A stretch of DNA of 64,000 nt. Source: Elusimicrobiota bacterium. GTDB lineage: Bacteria; Elusimicrobiota; Elusimicrobia; UBA1565. Each line of letters opens with the position of its first letter. Position 1 is the stretch's first letter. The notes under the pieces were generated by a model. The model made no database searches, was not told where the DNA came from, and saw nothing but the letters and a program-made list of their open reading frames with translations. The translations under genes and the position numbers were made by a program. This document shows positions 1 through 7,652 of this stretch, one piece after another. Location of the stretch: contig JACPXC010000059.1 in NCBI GenBank assembly GCA_016196755.1, positions 186,001-250,000 on the forward strand, in the 5' to 3' direction.

Positions 1-991
1 TGGCCGCGAAAGGGTGTCCCAGGGCGACGGCTCCGCCGTTGACGTTGACGCGCCCGAGGTCGAGGTCCAGCTCCTGGGCGTCAAGCAGGAGCTGGGCCGC
101 GAAGGTCTCGTTGATCTCCCAAAGGTCAACGTCCGAGGCCTTCCAGCTTGCCTTAGCCAGAGCGGCCCGGACCGCGGGCACCGAGGCCACGCCCATCCGG
201 GCCGGCGCTACCCCGGCATAAGCGCCGGCGACGACGCGGGCCAGGGGCTTGAGGCCGCGGCTCTTGGCCCAGCCCGCCTCGGCCAGATAGACCGCCGCGC
301 CTCCGTCGGCCAGGGCGTGGGTGTTGCGCGCGGTGACGAGGCCGAAGGGATGGACGGCCTTCGCCGCGGCCAAGTCCGCCGGCGTCAGGTTCTCCGAGGC
401 GATGTCGTCGGCCGCAACGCCTCCGGCGGCGACGACCTCCTCGGCCAGACGCGCGCGCGCCGCCAAGGCCCGGCGGTGGCTCTCCAGAGCCCAGCGGTCC
501 TGGTCGGCGCGTGAAATCTCGGCTTCCTTGGCCAGCCCCTCGACGGCGGCGGCGATCGGGGAAGAGCAGGAGACGTCGGTGAACGACGGCGCGAAGATCT
601 CCTTGGAGACCCGGCTCGGACAGTCCGCCCCGCCGGCGAGGACGGCGGCGGCGTCGCCGGTGGCGATGTCCTGCGCGGCCTCGATGACGGCGCTCAAGCC
701 CCCGCCGCAGGCGAAGTTCACGGTCAGAGCCGGGACCTTGGGCGGCAGGCCGGCCTTCCAGGCCGCGTAGCGCGCGCCGTAGCAGCCGTGCGGGCCGTCT
801 TGATAGGCGTTGGCCCAGACCACGCGGTCGGGGACGTGCCCGGCCCGGTCCCAGGCCCCGCGCAGGGCCGCGCCGCCCAGCTCGAAGGGGTCCAAGGCCG
901 CCAGCGCCCCTCCTCGCGAGCCGTCGCCCTTGCGCCCGCGCGCCCAGGCGCAGAACGGGGTACGGGCGCCGGCCAGGAGGACGGTCTCCAT
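1..991 (-). CDS. Thiolase / acetyl-CoA acyltransferase family, 3' end missing
   Basis: My reading of the minus strand from an ATG at 991 gives about 330 residues that run off the window edge. The N-terminus (METVLLAGARTPF) is typical of thiolases. A Cys in NFACGGGLSA sits where the acyl-accepting Cys of the family lies, although the usual motif is CASG. Further on, WEINETFAAQ matches the NEAFA motif and NVNGGAVALGHP matches the C-terminal block before the catalytic Cys, which lies outside the window. The family condenses or cleaves acyl-CoA thioesters. Whether this copy is biosynthetic or beta-oxidative cannot be told. It is divergent from coaD, and a TATAGT box lies 9 bp before its ATG. Confidence 0.88.
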   Translation of the reverse strand, partial: METVLLAGARTPFCAWARGRKGDGSRGGALAALDPFELGGAALRGAWDRAGHVPDRVVWANAYQDGPHGCYGARYAAWKAGLPPKVPALTVNFACGGGLSAVIEAAQDIATGDAAAVLAGGADCPSRVSKEIFAPSFTDVSCSSPIAAAVEGLAKEAEISRADQDRWALESHRRALAARARLAEEVVAAGGVAADDIASENLTPADLAAAKAVHPFGLVTARNTHALADGGAAVYLAEAGWAKSRGLKPLARVVAGAYAGVAPARMGVASVPAVRAALAKASWKASDVDLWEINETFAAQLLLDAQELDLDLGRVNVNGGAVALGHPFAA

Positions 992-1000
992 GTGCCGGAC

Positions 1001-1022
1001 ACTATAGGAAAATTGGTACAGT
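1001..1022. promoter_or_regulatory. Divergent -10 boxes for thiolase and coaD
   Basis: On the minus strand TATAGT (1006-1001) lies 9 bp before the thiolase ATG. On the plus strand TACAGT (1017-1022, preceded by TGG as in an extended -10) lies 9 bp before the coaD ATG. The two boxes are only 10 bp apart, so each promoter's -35 region lies over or beyond the other's start. Neither gene has a Shine-Dalgarno sequence, so transcripts would carry leaders of about 2-3 nt. No good -35 match is visible for either. Confidence 0.55.
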
Positions 1023-1031
1023 CGGCCCGTA

Positions 1032-1526
1032 ATGCCGCGCATCGCCGTCTATCCCGGCAGCTTCGACCCCATCACCAACGGGCATATGGACATCGTCCGC
1101 CGGGCCCGGCGCCTCTTCGACAAGGTCATCTTGACCGTGGCGGTCAACAGGTCCAAGAATTCGACCTTCACCCTCAAGGAACGCGTGGCGATGGCCAAGG
1201 CCTGCGTCCGCGGTCTCTCCGGCGTCGAGGTCGACACCTTCGAGGGGCTCCTGGTCGACTACCTCAAGAAACGCGGCTCGCGGGTCATCATCCGCGGCGT
1301 GCGCGCGGTCAGCGACATGGAGTACGAGTTCCAGATGGCCTCGATGAACCGCGCCATCTCGCCCGAGGTGGAGTCGGTCTTCCTGATGCCCGACGAGCGC
1401 TACACCTACCTCTCCTCCTCGATCATCAAGGAGGTGGCCCGCATGGGCGCGCGGGTCGGCGATTACCTTCCCGCGCCGGCCGTCGAGGCCGTGCGCAAGC
1501 GCTTCTCCCGGAGGACCCGTCCATGA
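1032..1526 (+). CDS. coaD: Phosphopantetheine adenylyltransferase
   Basis: A 164-residue protein of normal length for CoaD, which adenylates 4'-phosphopantetheine to dephospho-CoA in coenzyme A synthesis in the cytoplasm. The N-terminal nucleotidyltransferase block YPGSFDPITNGHMDI carries the ATP-binding xNGH signature (family T/HxGH). The C-terminal LSSSIIKEVA block is the second conserved ATP-binding motif, the family's ISS(T/S)xxR/K region. The gene overlaps the next by ATGA, so the following three genes are probably translationally coupled to it. Confidence 0.96.
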   Translation: MPRIAVYPGSFDPITNGHMDIVRRARRLFDKVILTVAVNRSKNSTFTLKERVAMAKACVRGLSGVEVDTFEGLLVDYLKKRGSRVIIRGVRAVSDMEYEFQMASMNRAISPEVESVFLMPDERYTYLSSSIIKEVARMGARVGDYLPAPAVEAVRKRFSRRTRP

Positions 1527-1996
1527 CCACCCACGCCAAGAACCGCCGCGGCCGGTTCTTCATCGAGCCCAACTTCCAGCGACGCTTCATGGCCCGCCTG
1601 GCCGGCTGGACCGCGGTCTCGACCCTGATAACGGGCACCGTCGTCTACGCGCTCCTGCTCCAGGCCGACGCGCGCTCCGCCGGGGAGTTCTTCTACGTGG
1701 TCCAAGAGGCCGGCTCGCACCCCGAGATGCTCTCGCATACCGCCATCGTCCTTCCCGCCCTGGCGCTGTCGTTGGCGCTCAACCTCGCGCTGTCGCTCGT
1801 CTTCGCGCTGGTCTACTCCCAACGCCTGGCCGGCCCCATCCACCGCTTCAAGACCGACATCGAGCGGCTCGAGAAGGGCGAGCCGGTCAAGCCGGTCTTC
1901 CACCTGCGCGGCAAGGACGAGTTCCAGGACCTCGGCCACGCCTTCGACGCCCTGCTCAAGCGCCTGGCCGAGAAAGGGTTCCTCAAGCAGCCATGA
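1523..1996 (+). CDS. Two-helix membrane protein with HAMP domain, no output domain
   Basis: A 157-residue protein starting at the ATG that overlaps the coaD stop (ATGA). A basic N-terminus (residues 1-25) is followed by a membrane helix (about 27-48), a short outer loop, a second helix (about 74-100) and a HAMP-like linker (SQRLAGPIHRFKTDIERLEKGE). The protein ends soon after the HAMP, so it has no kinase, cyclase or methyl-accepting domain. It may pass a signal to a partner protein or be a stand-alone regulator. It overlaps the next gene by ATGA, which points to a coaD-led operon. The specific role is unknown. Confidence 0.75.
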   Translation: MTTHAKNRRGRFFIEPNFQRRFMARLAGWTAVSTLITGTVVYALLLQADARSAGEFFYVVQEAGSHPEMLSHTAIVLPALALSLALNLALSLVFALVYSQRLAGPIHRFKTDIERLEKGEPVKPVFHLRGKDEFQDLGHAFDALLKRLAEKGFLKQP

Positions 1997-2574
1997 GCCG
2001 CGCCGCCCTCCTGCTGGCGCTCTCCGCCGCCGCATGGGCGGGCGGCAGCCCCTCAGGCGCGGGGCGCGGGCTCAGCGGCCCGGCCGACGCCGCCTTCGAC
2101 CCCGTCCTGCGGCGCCTCGAGCGGCGCATGGAGGCCTACGAGACCATCGAGACCGCCTCGATCCAGGTCCCGGCCCGCACCATCGAGCTCGGCCTCAACG
2201 TCAAACTCTACCGCTGCTGGAAGCTCAAGCTCACCGGCGACCACGGCCGGCAGACCCTGGCCGTCTTCGAGCGCCTGCGCTCGGCGCAGGACGCGCTCAA
2301 GGACTTAAAGGAGCGTCTCGCCAAGGACCTGGTGGCCTACGCCGCCGCGCCCAAGCCCGAGACCGAGCTCCAGAAGCGCATCGTCGAGTCCCAGAAGGGC
2401 CTCGACGCCTTAGTCGACGCCTTCGACAACGCCCTCGAGGCCGCCGAGCGCAACGGCCTGCTCAAGTCCGCCGACAAGGCGCTGGCCGGCGGCCGGCGCG
2501 TGATCTCACCGAAGATGACCAAGGACGACTACACGATGGCGCGCGACGAGGAGAGCCCGGAGTGCCGCAAGTAG
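1993..2574 (+). CDS. Secreted helical protein of unknown function
   Basis: A 193-residue protein whose ATG overlaps the stop of the HAMP gene (ATGA). The N-terminus (MSRAALLLALSAAAWAGG) reads as a Sec signal peptide. The remainder is charged and mostly helical, with a Lys/Glu/Leu-rich stretch at about 85-150 that could form a coiled coil. Two cysteines are present (YRCW and the C-terminal ECRK). I recognise no family. Its place behind a HAMP membrane protein and before an ECF sigma gene suggests an envelope role, but this is inference only. Confidence 0.7.
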   Translation: MSRAALLLALSAAAWAGGSPSGAGRGLSGPADAAFDPVLRRLERRMEAYETIETASIQVPARTIELGLNVKLYRCWKLKLTGDHGRQTLAVFERLRSAQDALKDLKERLAKDLVAYAAAPKPETELQKRIVESQKGLDALVDAFDNALEAAERNGLLKSADKALAGGRRVISPKMTKDDYTMARDEESPECRK

Positions 2575-2576
2575 CT

Positions 2577-2605
2577 GGAACCCCCGGCCCCGACCCGGTG
2601 TCACA
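2577..2605 (+). promoter_or_regulatory. ECF-type promoter, probable sigma autoregulation
   Basis: GGAACCC at 2577-2583 and GGTGTCACA at 2597-2605 are separated by 13 bp and lie just before the sigma-factor ATG at 2610. The GGAAC/GTC pair is the general form of ECF sigma promoters. Closely matching pairs occur at 7598-7625 and 18234-18261 with 12 bp between the blocks. The -10 block is so near the ATG that the transcript would be nearly leaderless, or AAAGGA may serve weakly as ribosome site on a longer transcript. Confidence 0.55.
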
Positions 2606-2609
2606 AAGG

Positions 2610-3155
2610 ATGAGCGAGGACGAGTTCCTCAAGGCCGCGGCCCAGCCCGTCTACAACCTGGCCCTGCGGCTGACCGGGAACCCGTCCGACGCCGAGGACC
2701 TCTCGCAGGACGCCCTGCTGCGCTGTCTCAAGGCGCTGCCCGGCTTCCGGGGAGACTCGGCGCCGACGAGTTGGGCTTACCGGGTGACGATGAACACCTG
2801 GAAGAACCGGGTCCGCTCCGAGAAGCGGCGCGGCTTCTGGAAGACCCTGCCGCTGGCCGCGCTCTTCGGGGCCTCGGAGGACGGGGAGGAGTCGCCTACG
2901 GCGGAGCCGGCGGCCAAGGACGCTCCGCTCGACGCGGGGCTGGCGACGGTCGAGGTGGGCACGGCGGTGCAGGAAGCTTTGATGACGCTCGACGAGGAGA
3001 GCCGCGCGGTGGTGGTCTTGAGGGAGATTTCGGGGATGGCCTACGACGAGATCGCGAGGACGCTGGACCTGCCCGAGGGGACGGTCAAGTCGCGCCTGTT
3101 TAGGGCGCGGGCCGCTCTGAAGGGTCGTCTCGCGCGCTTCATGGAGGGAGCATGA
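2610..3155 (+). CDS. ECF (sigma-70 family) RNA polymerase sigma factor
   Basis: A 181-residue protein of normal ECF size. Region 2 is seen in YNLALRLTGNPSDAEDLSQDALLRCLK followed by FRGDSAPTSWAYRVTMNTWKNRVRS (about residues 13-75, quoted in parts), and region 4 in the C-terminal helix-turn-helix around REISGMAYDEIARTLDLPEG and GTVKSRLFRARAALK (about 135-175). A Pro/Glu-rich linker joins them. ECF factors recruit RNA polymerase to envelope or stress promoters and are held by an anti-sigma factor, here the next gene, which overlaps by ATGA. The sigma gene has a promoter of its own predicted type upstream, fitting positive autoregulation. Confidence 0.94.
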   Translation: MSEDEFLKAAAQPVYNLALRLTGNPSDAEDLSQDALLRCLKALPGFRGDSAPTSWAYRVTMNTWKNRVRSEKRRGFWKTLPLAALFGASEDGEESPTAEPAAKDAPLDAGLATVEVGTAVQEALMTLDEESRAVVVLREISGMAYDEIARTLDLPEGTVKSRLFRARAALKGRLARFMEGA

Positions 3156-4627
3156 CCGACCCCATCCACCCCCGCCAGGAGCTGCTCGCCGCGCACGCCG
3201 ACGGCGCGGCCCCCGACGCCGAGCGCCCCGGGCTCGAGACGCACCTGGCCGCCTGCGCCGACTGCCGGCGCGCGGTGACCGAGTACGGCGCGGTATCGAA
3301 GCTGGTCAAGGACCTGCCGCGCGCCGAGCTGCCGACGGGCTTCATGGCCCGCCTCGAGCGCCGCCGCCTCGGAGAGGAGAGCCCCGCCGCCAGGCCGCGC
3401 ATGGGCCTCTCGCCGCTGCGCCTAGCCGCCTTCGCGGCCACGGGCCTCCTCGTCGGCCTCATTTTCTTTCGCGAGGTGCGCTACGGCATGGCGCCGCGGA
3501 TGCTCGGCCTGTCCGACTCGGGGATCGAGTCCGGCGGGCTCAGCGTAAGCCAGGACGACGCCCGCGGCGCCGAGATGGACGCCGGCGCCGCCTTGCAGTC
3601 GGCCGGAGGCGTCGAGCAGGCCCGCCGCGAGATGGCCCTGCGCGGCAGTTGGAGCGGCGGCGAAGGCGACGCGCCGTCGCGCCCGGGCGCGGCGGGCGCC
3701 GCCGGACCGCTCAAGTTCTCCCAGCTCTCCCGCGCGCGCATCGCCAAGAACGGCGCGCCGCTCGAGGCCAAGCCCTCCGCCTCCAACGAGGAGCTCCACG
3801 CCTTCCTGGAGCAGGAGAAGTCGCGGATGGGGATCCAGGAGATCGTCCCGCCCAGCGCCCCTGCCGCCCCGGCCGACGGCATCCCGGACCGTCCGCTCTC
3901 GAAGGACGAGGCGATGGACGTCATGCGCCGGATGACCAGCCAGCTCACCAGCATAAACCGCCAGGCGGCCGACAGGCGCAACCCCAGCGTGTCGCTGGGC
4001 CAGGGCTCCACGCCGCGCATCATCGGCTCGAAGGAAGGCTCCCTGCCGATGGCCGACGACGCCCCCAAGGCGAAGAAGGACGCCAAGCTCGCCGCCGCCT
4101 CCGCGGGCAGCCTGGCCATGGTGCGCGGCGCCGACATCCGGGTCGACGAACCGGCCACCTTCGAGCCGTCGGCCCTCCCGTTCCGGCGCCCCGAGCCCGA
4201 GATGTTCGTCAAGAAGGGCAAGGTCGCGGAAGAGTCCCAAGCGGCCCCCGCGTCGCCCGCGCCGGCGGGCCCGCCGAGAGCCCTCAACCCGCGCGGCTCC
4301 TGGTCGGCCACCGTCGGGGGGGTCGGCAAGGCCGGCGGGGCCGTCTTCACCAACGCCGCCGACTGGGCCGACCTCTGGAAGCGCGTCGGCCGCGCCGACC
4401 CCCTGCCGGCGGTGGACTTCGACGCCGAGATGGCGGTGGCCGTCTTCGGTGAACGCAGCGAGACGGCCCAGAGCTCGGTCCTGCTCCTGTCCTTCAACGA
4501 AGAGGAGGGAGCGCTCGTCGTGCGCTACGCCGTCAAGGCCGAGGCCGGCGCCGGCCCGTCGGCGCCCTACTCCGTCGCCGTGCTGCCCAAGTCCGCCCTG
4601 CCCGTCACCTTCCGCGCCGTCCAATAG
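3152..4627 (+). CDS. Membrane anti-sigma factor with C-terminal PrcB-like domain
   Basis: A 491-residue protein overlapping the sigma gene by ATGA. The N-terminus has a zinc-finger anti-sigma motif: an upstream His (about residue 15) and HLAACADC (H-x3-C-x2-C). A single membrane helix follows at about 90-108 (LRLAAFAATGLLVGLIFF). Then comes a long low-complexity Ala/Pro/Glu region, presumably extracytoplasmic. The last 110 residues, with a tryptophan-rich WADLW segment and AEMAVAVFGE plus a C-terminal YSVAVLPKSALPV, look like the PrcB C-terminal fold. The outer domain may sense envelope state. The 3' end overlaps the convergent membrane gene by 23 bp. Confidence 0.85.
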   Translation: MTDPIHPRQELLAAHADGAAPDAERPGLETHLAACADCRRAVTEYGAVSKLVKDLPRAELPTGFMARLERRRLGEESPAARPRMGLSPLRLAAFAATGLLVGLIFFREVRYGMAPRMLGLSDSGIESGGLSVSQDDARGAEMDAGAALQSAGGVEQARREMALRGSWSGGEGDAPSRPGAAGAAGPLKFSQLSRARIAKNGAPLEAKPSASNEELHAFLEQEKSRMGIQEIVPPSAPAAPADGIPDRPLSKDEAMDVMRRMTSQLTSINRQAADRRNPSVSLGQGSTPRIIGSKEGSLPMADDAPKAKKDAKLAAASAGSLAMVRGADIRVDEPATFEPSALPFRRPEPEMFVKKGKVAEESQAAPASPAPAGPPRALNPRGSWSATVGGVGKAGGAVFTNAADWADLWKRVGRADPLPAVDFDAEMAVAVFGERSETAQSSVLLLSFNEEEGALVVRYAVKAEAGAGPSAPYSVAVLPKSALPVTFRAVQ

Positions 4628-6344
4628 CCAGCACGCTCTCGCCGAGCACCGCGTAGTCCGCCCCGCAAGCGCCGGCCGCGGCCGCGGCTTGGAGGGGGTC
4701 GGTCCACTCGGGGATCCCGCCCGCCGCGGCGGCCCGGCGGTTGCGCAAGAGCGCCCGGTCCCACTCCGCCAGCGCCGCGGCGCGCTCGGCCGGAAGGCGC
4801 CGCCAATCGGCCCCCGCCGACTCCATGCGCGCGCGCCAGGCGCGCGCCGCCTCGGCGTCGAAGAGCGCGAGGTTGAAGTCGGTCCACTCCGCGCAGACCG
4901 GACGGCGCGCGCGCAGGCGGAAGCCCGAGACCGCGGGCGCCACGGCGAAGCGCGACCCGGGCGGCGTGGCGCGCGCCGCCGACTCGGCCGACGAAGGGAC
5001 CTCGAGCGGCTCCGGTGGCCGCACGGCTCCGGATAGCCCCACGGCCAGCCACAGCGCCAGCACCGCTCCGGAGAGCGGCTTGGTCCACACCGGCCAGGCC
5101 CCGCGCTCCTCGGGGGCCAGGGCCGCGGCCAGGCCGAGCGCCGCGGCCGCCAGGGCCGCCGAGAACGGCGCGCCGGCCCAGGTCTCGGGGCTGAGGAACG
5201 GCGCTCCCAGGCCGTAGGCCGCGCCGGCCAGCGCCGCGGCGCGCCGCGACAGGGGACCTTGGAAGACCACCAGGGCCGCCGTCCAGAGCGCCAGTGGCGT
5301 GCCGGCGAAAGGCGCGGCCAACCCGACCGCGGCGGCCAGCGCCGTCATCCAGACGGCCGGACGCGGGTCGGCCAGCCGCGCGGCCAGGACGCCGGCCGCC
5401 GCGACGAGGCCCAGCCAGCAGAGCGGCGCGTCGATGCGTAGCGGCTGAGCGAGAGCCAGGGGCCCCAGCGCCGGCGCCGCCAGTCCGGCCGCGCCGAGAC
5501 CCAGGCCGGCCAAGAGCAGGGGCAGCAGGCGGCGGCGCTCGGGGTGGACCCAGGCCGCCGCCAGCCAGACCAGCGCCCACGCCCCCGCGTGGAGCCAGCG
5601 CTCCCAGGGCCAGACCCAGGGCGAATAGGTGTTGGGGGTGGCGGCGCTCAAGAGCGCCAGATCGGGCCGCGCGCCGCGGCCGATGGCGGAGAGGAAGACG
5701 GCGGCCCCCAGCGCGGCCAGGACGCCGCCGGCCTGGTCGGCGGGGGACGGCGCGGCGCGGCGCTCAAGCGCCTCCGCACCGAGCAGCCAGGCCGCGCCCA
5801 GGCCGGCCGCCAGCGGGTTGAGAAAGCCCGCGGCGAGCACAAGAACCCAGCCCGCGCTCCGCCGCTCGCCCATGCGCAGGACGCAGGCCGCCAGCACCAG
5901 CGGCCAGGCGGCCGTGGAATGGTCGGCGAACGGCTTGATGAGCGGGTCGCCGGCCCAAGGGGACGCCGTACGCAGGCCGCCTGAGAGGGACGTGAAGAGG
6001 ACGGCTAGCCCGGCCGCGCCGGTCCCGCCCCCCAAGGCCCGCGCGGCGGCCCAGGCCAAGGCGCCTACGGCGCCGGCAGAGGCCGCCCAGGCCAAGGCCG
6101 CGGCGCCGGGAAGGCCGAGCGGCCGGGCCAGCGCCGCCAGCGCGTCGTAGAAGAGCGTCGGCCCGCGCATGGCGGCGGCCACGGCGGGGTCGCCGGCGTA
6201 TAGCCCGGGGGACAGGCGCTCCAGGACGCCGGGCAGCCAGAAGGCGTGGTTCGAGGAGGCGGCGAAGCTGTAGCCGAAGAGCGCGGCAGCCGAGATCGAG
6301 ACGCCCGCGGCCGCAGCCGCTCCCGCCATGTCGCGCGTCCGCAC
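4605..6344 (-). CDS. Polytopic membrane protein, GT-C-like or unknown
   Basis: A protein of about 579 residues made mainly of Ala/Leu-rich membrane helices (ten or more from residue 10 to about 450), followed by a soluble C-terminal part of about 130 residues with PVCAEWTDFNLALFDAEAARAW and repeated Arg/Trp. The early outer loop (SSNHAFWLPGVLERLSPGLY) resembles the first loop of lipid-sugar glycosyltransferase-like membrane proteins, but no catalytic DD or ExD motif is plain. I chose the GTG at 6344 because TAAGAT lies 5 bp before it, as at other leaderless starts here. An ATG at 6329 and a TTG at 6359 are alternatives. Function unknown. Confidence 0.65.
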   Translation of the reverse strand: MRTRDMAGAAAAAGVSISAAALFGYSFAASSNHAFWLPGVLERLSPGLYAGDPAVAAAMRGPTLFYDALAALARPLGLPGAAALAWAASAGAVGALAWAAARALGGGTGAAGLAVLFTSLSGGLRTASPWAGDPLIKPFADHSTAAWPLVLAACVLRMGERRSAGWVLVLAAGFLNPLAAGLGAAWLLGAEALERRAAPSPADQAGGVLAALGAAVFLSAIGRGARPDLALLSAATPNTYSPWVWPWERWLHAGAWALVWLAAAWVHPERRRLLPLLLAGLGLGAAGLAAPALGPLALAQPLRIDAPLCWLGLVAAAGVLAARLADPRPAVWMTALAAAVGLAAPFAGTPLALWTAALVVFQGPLSRRAAALAGAAYGLGAPFLSPETWAGAPFSAALAAAALGLAAALAPEERGAWPVWTKPLSGAVLALWLAVGLSGAVRPPEPLEVPSSAESAARATPPGSRFAVAPAVSGFRLRARRPVCAEWTDFNLALFDAEAARAWRARMESAGADWRRLPAERAAALAEWDRALLRNRRAAAAGGIPEWTDPLQAAAAAGACGADYAVLGESVLAIGRRGR

Positions 6345-6378
6345 ACCGCATCTTACCAATCCGGCCGATGTCCCGCGT

Positions 6379-6408
6379 TGGCCGGGCGGACGGGGTTTTT
6401 GATATCAT
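6379..6408 (+). promoter_or_regulatory. Promoter of the lipoprotein gene
   Basis: TTGGCC (6379-6384) is followed after 18 bp by TATCAT (6403-6408), which is preceded by TGA, making an extended -10. The start codon at 6446 has a GGAGG Shine-Dalgarno sequence at 6432-6436, so this gene is of the leadered type. The same extended -10, TGATATCAT, is used before the deoxyhypusine-synthase-like gene. Confidence 0.5.
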
Positions 6409-6445
6409 CAGCCCGCCACATAATCGTCGACGGAGGAACATACAC

Positions 6446-7537
6446 GTGACATCGCTCAAGAAGCCCCTCGCTGGCGCCCTAGCCTTCTCGCTGGCCGGCT
6501 GCGGCATGCTCAACAAGACCGCCAAGCTCCCGACCTACGACGCCAATGCCACGCCGCAGAGCCAGGCGTCCGTCTTCATCGGCGCACAGAACACCAACCT
6601 GCTCACCAATAAGAAGGCCTTCGTCAGCGAGTGCAACGTGATCGTCGGCTTCCAGACCGGCGCCAGCGCCGGGACGACGGCCGGCCTGCTCAGCAACCAG
6701 GGCGGACGGGCCGACTCGAAAGTCATCTCGATGTATTATCTCAAGGGCATCACGGACGAACAGCTCCAGGCCCTCACCGACGCGGTCTGCGCCGACGCCG
6801 AGGCGCGCCTGGGCTCGTCGGGCTACAGCGTCGTGCCGCAGGCGCAGCTCCAGGCCAACCCGCTGTTCCAGAAGCTCAACGCCAACGGCAAAGCCAGCCC
6901 GTTCGACTGGGGCGTGGGGAAGAACAAGTACAAGGTCTACGCGGCCAAGGGCTCCACCGTCTACAACCCCAAGTACCTGGGCGCGGGCGGCGGCCTGGCC
7001 ATGGCCATGAAGCAGGCCAGCGGCAACGCCCCGGCGTTCATGGAAGCCAACCTGGTCGACGAGCTGGGCGCCGACGCCGTGCGCCTAAACGTCGTGCTGG
7101 ACTTCAGCTCGGTCCAGGGCGACGGCCACGGAAAGTGGATCAAGAAAGATTCGGCCTCGGTCAAGGGCAAGGTGCTCTTCGCCGTCAGCGGGTCGGTGAC
7201 CGTCGTACCCAAGGACGGGGTCACCTGCAGCAAGCGCTTCGGCAACCGGGAGTGCTACACGCCCAAGAAGCTCGCCGCGCTAAACCTCAAGTACCCGGTC
7301 ACCACCGAGGACAAGTTCTACACCGAGATCAAGGATGCCACGACCACCGGCGACAAGGTCGCGGCCGTGGCGACCAAGGCCATCGCGCTCCTGGGCGCCC
7401 TGGCCGGCTCGACCGGCTCGTCCTCGAGCACGAAACGCACGGACGTCAACATCGACGCGCCGGCGTACGACTCCGTCGCCAAGAAGCAGGTCGGCAACTT
7501 CATCGACATGGCGCTGGCCGCGGCCAAGGGCTCATAA
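6446..7537 (+). CDS. Lipoprotein of unknown function
   Basis: A 363-residue protein. I chose the GTG at 6446 because GGAGG lies 9 bp upstream and it gives a clean lipoprotein signal: a Lys-Lys n-region, a hydrophobic core and the lipobox LAGC (Cys at about residue 18). The mature part has a SQASVFIGAQNTNLLTNKKA opening, Gly/Ala-rich stretches and a conserved-looking pair of Cys residues (TCSKRFGNRECYTPKK). The pattern of alternating hydrophobic residues suggests beta structure. I recognise no family. It is a single transcription unit closed by a strong terminator at 7558. Confidence 0.8.
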   Translation: MTSLKKPLAGALAFSLAGCGMLNKTAKLPTYDANATPQSQASVFIGAQNTNLLTNKKAFVSECNVIVGFQTGASAGTTAGLLSNQGGRADSKVISMYYLKGITDEQLQALTDAVCADAEARLGSSGYSVVPQAQLQANPLFQKLNANGKASPFDWGVGKNKYKVYAAKGSTVYNPKYLGAGGGLAMAMKQASGNAPAFMEANLVDELGADAVRLNVVLDFSSVQGDGHGKWIKKDSASVKGKVLFAVSGSVTVVPKDGVTCSKRFGNRECYTPKKLAALNLKYPVTTEDKFYTEIKDATTTGDKVAAVATKAIALLGALAGSTGSSSSTKRTDVNIDAPAYDSVAKKQVGNFIDMALAAAKGS

Positions 7538-7557
7538 GCCCCAAGCCGTCTTTATAA

Positions 7558-7595
7558 GAAGAAGCCCCCGCCTCCGGGCGGGGGCTTCTTCTTTT
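7558..7595 (+). terminator. Rho-independent terminator
   Basis: A perfect 15-bp stem (7558-7572 with 7577-7591), a 4-nt loop and a following TTTT. It lies 21 bp after the lipoprotein stop and 3 bp before the ECF-type promoter of the VIT/VWA gene, so it insulates the two units. Confidence 0.93.
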
Positions 7596-7597
7596 CC

Positions 7598-7625
7598 GGA
7601 ACTTCCGGGAACCGCCGGTGTCCCA
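7598..7625 (+). promoter_or_regulatory. ECF-type promoter of the VIT/VWA gene
   Basis: GGAACTT (7598-7604), 12 bp, then GGTGTCCCA (7617-7625). The same two blocks with the same 12-bp gap occur at 18234-18261 before the second VWA gene, and a variant precedes the sigma gene. The region between the blocks is not conserved, which is what a promoter rather than a repeat predicts. The ATG at 7653 follows with a GGAGG at 7643-7647. Confidence 0.72.
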
Positions 7626-7652
7626 TCCCCAGGGCTTAGCCCCGGAGGACTC

